Positions 62,623 to 64,000 of a stretch of DNA of 64,000 nucleotides are shown piece after piece. Source of the stretch: Desulfoferrobacter suflitae (lineage in GTDB: Bacteria > Desulfobacterota > Syntrophobacteria > Syntrophobacterales > Syntrophobacteraceae); assembly GCF_022603395.1 (NCBI RefSeq), contig NZ_JAIBKA010000005.1, positions 62,001-126,000 on the forward strand, read 5' to 3'. Numbering within the stretch: position 1 is the stretch's first letter; every line of letters begins with the position of its first letter. The position numbers and the translations under genes are program-made. A model generated the notes under the pieces. The model made no database searches and was not told the DNA's origin. It saw only the letters and a program-made list of their open reading frames with translations.

Positions 62623-63366
62623 TCATTCTAATTGCCGGTGAGCAGGGGTACATGAGTTTGTTGTCATACACAGATAGTCGAGAACTGAGCGGACATTGCG
62701 ATTGAGTTGACGCATTTTCTGTGCGACGCTGTATACACCCTTGGACTTGATGAGCCCGACGGCAAATCGCCTAAGCCGGGTGATATTTTCGGGACCGTAG
62801 CCCTTGGATATCCTGCTGCGGTCCTCGTCATAGTTCCAATCGATGATATAATGGCAGGAATTTTCGATGCTCCAGTGGCCTCGATTAGTGTTGAGAACGT
62901 TTTGTGCGTCGGCTTCTTCCGGGGATTTGCTGGTGATGCCATAGACGGTCTCACAAGATTCTTTGCCTGATTTTTTGTCTATTGAGTGACGTTCGATTGC
63001 GAACGCTTGCCCAACATGAGGAAAGTTGAGGTAGTCGTTGAGCTCGGTGGTGGTCCAGATTTTACGGGTTTCAATCCGTCCATGATCACAAGAGTCGTTG
63101 TCGATATAATCCGGCTCTTTTGGGTTTTGGAAGAAGAATTCGATGTCTGTACGAAGTGTGGGTTGGTTATCCTTAACGGTGAAATGATAGTGAGCTTTGC
63201 GCTCCAGAACCAGATAATCGGCGAAGGCGCGTTGCGTTAGAAGGGCATCCGCCGTGATGACTTTGTCTTGAATATTGATAGGATCAAGGAGTGGGGCGGC
63301 CATTTTTATCTCGTTTGTTCGCTTGGCCTCCTCATCCCCTTCCTTGGGAAGGGTACCTACTTTTTT
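62623..63366 (-). pseudogene. ISAs1 transposase, ORF B (C-terminal part, read after a -1 shift)
   Basis: Continues as VGTLPKEGDEEAKRTNEIKM, the normal sequel of TQKK in this ISAs1 subgroup, with the second Asp in KVITADALLTQRAFADYL and the Glu region NRGHWSIENSCHYIIDWNYDEDRSRI. It has no start codon with a ribosome site. Either the gene is broken by loss of one A in a run of eight, or ORF B is expressed by -1 frameshifting. Confidence 0.75.
63337..63366 (-). promoter_or_regulatory. Candidate -1 programmed frameshift signal
   Basis: On the minus strand, in the ORF A frame, the heptamer A AAA AAG (63366-63360) is followed directly by the TAG stop. Six bases further (63359-63354) a perfect 7-bp hairpin starts: CCCTTCC (63353-63347), loop CAA, GGAAGGG (63343-63337). 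Slippery heptamer, short spacer and stem match the known layout of -1 frameshift sites such as dnaX. Confidence 0.6.
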
Positions 63367-63806
63367 TGGGTGTAGCAATTCTTGGTCTGATGACCAATGG
63401 CGCTCATGATGTGGGTCTGATAGCCCTGCTCATCGATAGCATTGCGCATGACCTTGCCGTCGATTGCCAGGCTTTCATCCTTTTCGCCGTGGGTTTTATT
63501 CCAATTTTGCAGGGCGTGGTCCAGGTCCAGTGGATCGACACGGATAAGGACATTCCGGAAGACGTATTCGCTTGGAACCACACATCGGCCGTTTTCCACA
63601 CGACACCTGAAACGTTCACGCGCCTTTTGGCCAAGGCTGTTTGCCCAGTCGGTGATAGCCTTATAGCCTCGCATTCCGCACAAGATTGCACCGGCCGCGA
63701 TGGCGAGTACGGTTGAAAGCCTGTGGCGACGTCCTTGTGCACGACGGGGATCTGGTATATCGGTGAAGAATTGCGGCAAAGACTGCATATGCTCGGCAGT
63801 AATCAT
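63357..63806 (-). CDS. ISAs1 transposase, ORF A (N-terminal part)
   Basis: From the ATG at 63806 (AGGAGGAG upstream) the frame runs 149 codons to TAG at 63357. It carries DDE_Tnp_1-associated N-terminus (MITAEHMQSLPQFFTDIPDPRRAQGRRH) and the first catalytic Asp in SLAIDGKVMRNAIDEQG. It ends ...NCYTQKK. Alone it lacks the other two catalytic residues. Confidence 0.85.
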   Translation of the reverse strand: MITAEHMQSLPQFFTDIPDPRRAQGRRHRLSTVLAIAAGAILCGMRGYKAITDWANSLGQKARERFRCRVENGRCVVPSEYVFRNVLIRVDPLDLDHALQNWNKTHGEKDESLAIDGKVMRNAIDEQGYQTHIMSAIGHQTKNCYTQKK

Positions 63807-64000
63807 GATTTTGGCTCCTCCTGTATTAAAGGCCGATTCGAGAAGTGGGCGCGAGAGCAACTCTCGTGCATTGGGTCGCAGTGGTCTTACGAAGATCATT
63901 TTGGGCGGGTGGGTTCTAGCACTGTAGCCATTGCCGGTGCGGCGGAAGCCCCTGGTCTGACCGACACAGTGCCAGTTAGCTGCTCTATAGACGGTGCCCT
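63807..64000. other. Right-end noncoding sequence beyond the ISAs1 transposase
   Basis: About 190 bases with no start or stop pattern of a gene I can support. It should include the upstream end of the ISAs1 element, but I could not match it to the other side. Confidence 0.35.

Larger units (their letters stand above)
62623..63806 (-). mobile_element. ISAs1-family insertion sequence coding region, transposase in two frames
   Basis: The coding part of an ISAs1-like element. ORF A (63357-63806) and ORF B (62623-63366, minus-1 frame) together make a 394-residue transposase, a usual length for the family. The terminal inverted repeats were not found on either side, so the element's limits are not set. 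The frame change occurs at an A7 run with features of programmed frameshifting (see 63337-63366). Confidence 0.8.

Noticed and set aside
62491-64000. Terminal inverted repeats of the ISAs1 element
   Set aside because: Only an 8-base match (CCGGCAAT) was seen between the flanks, which can occur by chance.

Overview
The window looks like a chromosomal stretch from an anaerobic deltaproteobacterium (Desulfobacterota, most likely a Syntrophobacterales/Syntrophobacteria-type organism). The basis is gene content rather than a database match: full-length NifU with NifS and an EpsC-type serine acetyltransferase, [4Fe-4S]-type PurF, citramalate synthase beside aspartokinase, paired family III CoA-transferases, a DUF2333 protein, many two-component proteins with PAS domains, Kdo enzymes (Gram-negative envelope), IHF, and a transposase resembling elements of sulfate reducers. 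By eye the DNA is moderately GC-rich. No rRNA, CRISPR array or prophage is seen. One tRNA (Met, CAT) is present.

Layout. 1-4.5 kb (minus): MFS exporter fragment and VOC protein, then lysC-cimA-comEA-like. 5-9.5 kb: B12-binding radical SAM protein and DUF4389 protein (plus); exported MsrB and a YcaO protein (minus). 9.9-13.3 kb: dCMP deaminase (plus) facing a pair of CoA-transferases (minus). 13.9-18.2 kb (minus): rplM-rpsI-argC-truA-aspC, with a clear sigma-70-type promoter before rplM. 18.3-27.9 kb (minus): a surface-glycan-like operon of two ABC half-exporters, a secreted glycoside hydrolase, two paralogous glycosyltransferase-like proteins and UDP-glucuronate decarboxylase. 28.2-31.1 kb: a hybrid sensor kinase. 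31.5-34.4 kb (plus): nifU-nifS-cysE. 34.7-36.8 kb (minus): HD protein, Ddl and an internally duplicated unknown protein. 37.5-39.5 kb: a DnaA-like protein with a degenerate ATPase site, IHF and tRNA-Met. 39.6-41.2 kb: a complete insertion sequence with inverted repeats and a target duplication. 41.4-43.1 kb (plus): QueD-like and DUF2333 proteins. 43.1-53.5 kb (minus): carA-carB-purF-kpsF-M48 peptidase, preceded by kdsB and a PilZ protein. 53.7-56.2 kb (minus): NtrC-type regulator and its kinase. 56.6-62.5 kb: MscS channel, small unknown protein, mutM, ArnT-like GT39, fabH. 62.6-63.8 kb (minus): an ISAs1 transposase in two frames.

How genes work together: LysC and CimA feed aspartate-family amino acids and isoleucine; CarAB and PurF supply carbamoyl phosphate and purines; KpsF and KdsB make CMP-Kdo; NifS, NifU and CysE link cysteine supply to Fe-S assembly; UDP-xylose synthase, the glycosyltransferases, hydrolase and ABC pair plausibly build, trim and export one glycan.

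The most unusual signals are: (i) a 776-bp near-perfect duplication that makes the ATPase domains of the two adjacent ABC exporters identical while their membrane domains differ; (ii) an internal start in lysC with an ideal ribosome site, predicting a separate 172-residue regulatory subunit; (iii) a dnaX-like A AAA AAG slippery site, six-base spacer and 7-bp hairpin exactly where the ISAs1 transposase changes frame; (iv) a DnaA homologue with altered Walker A and B motifs.
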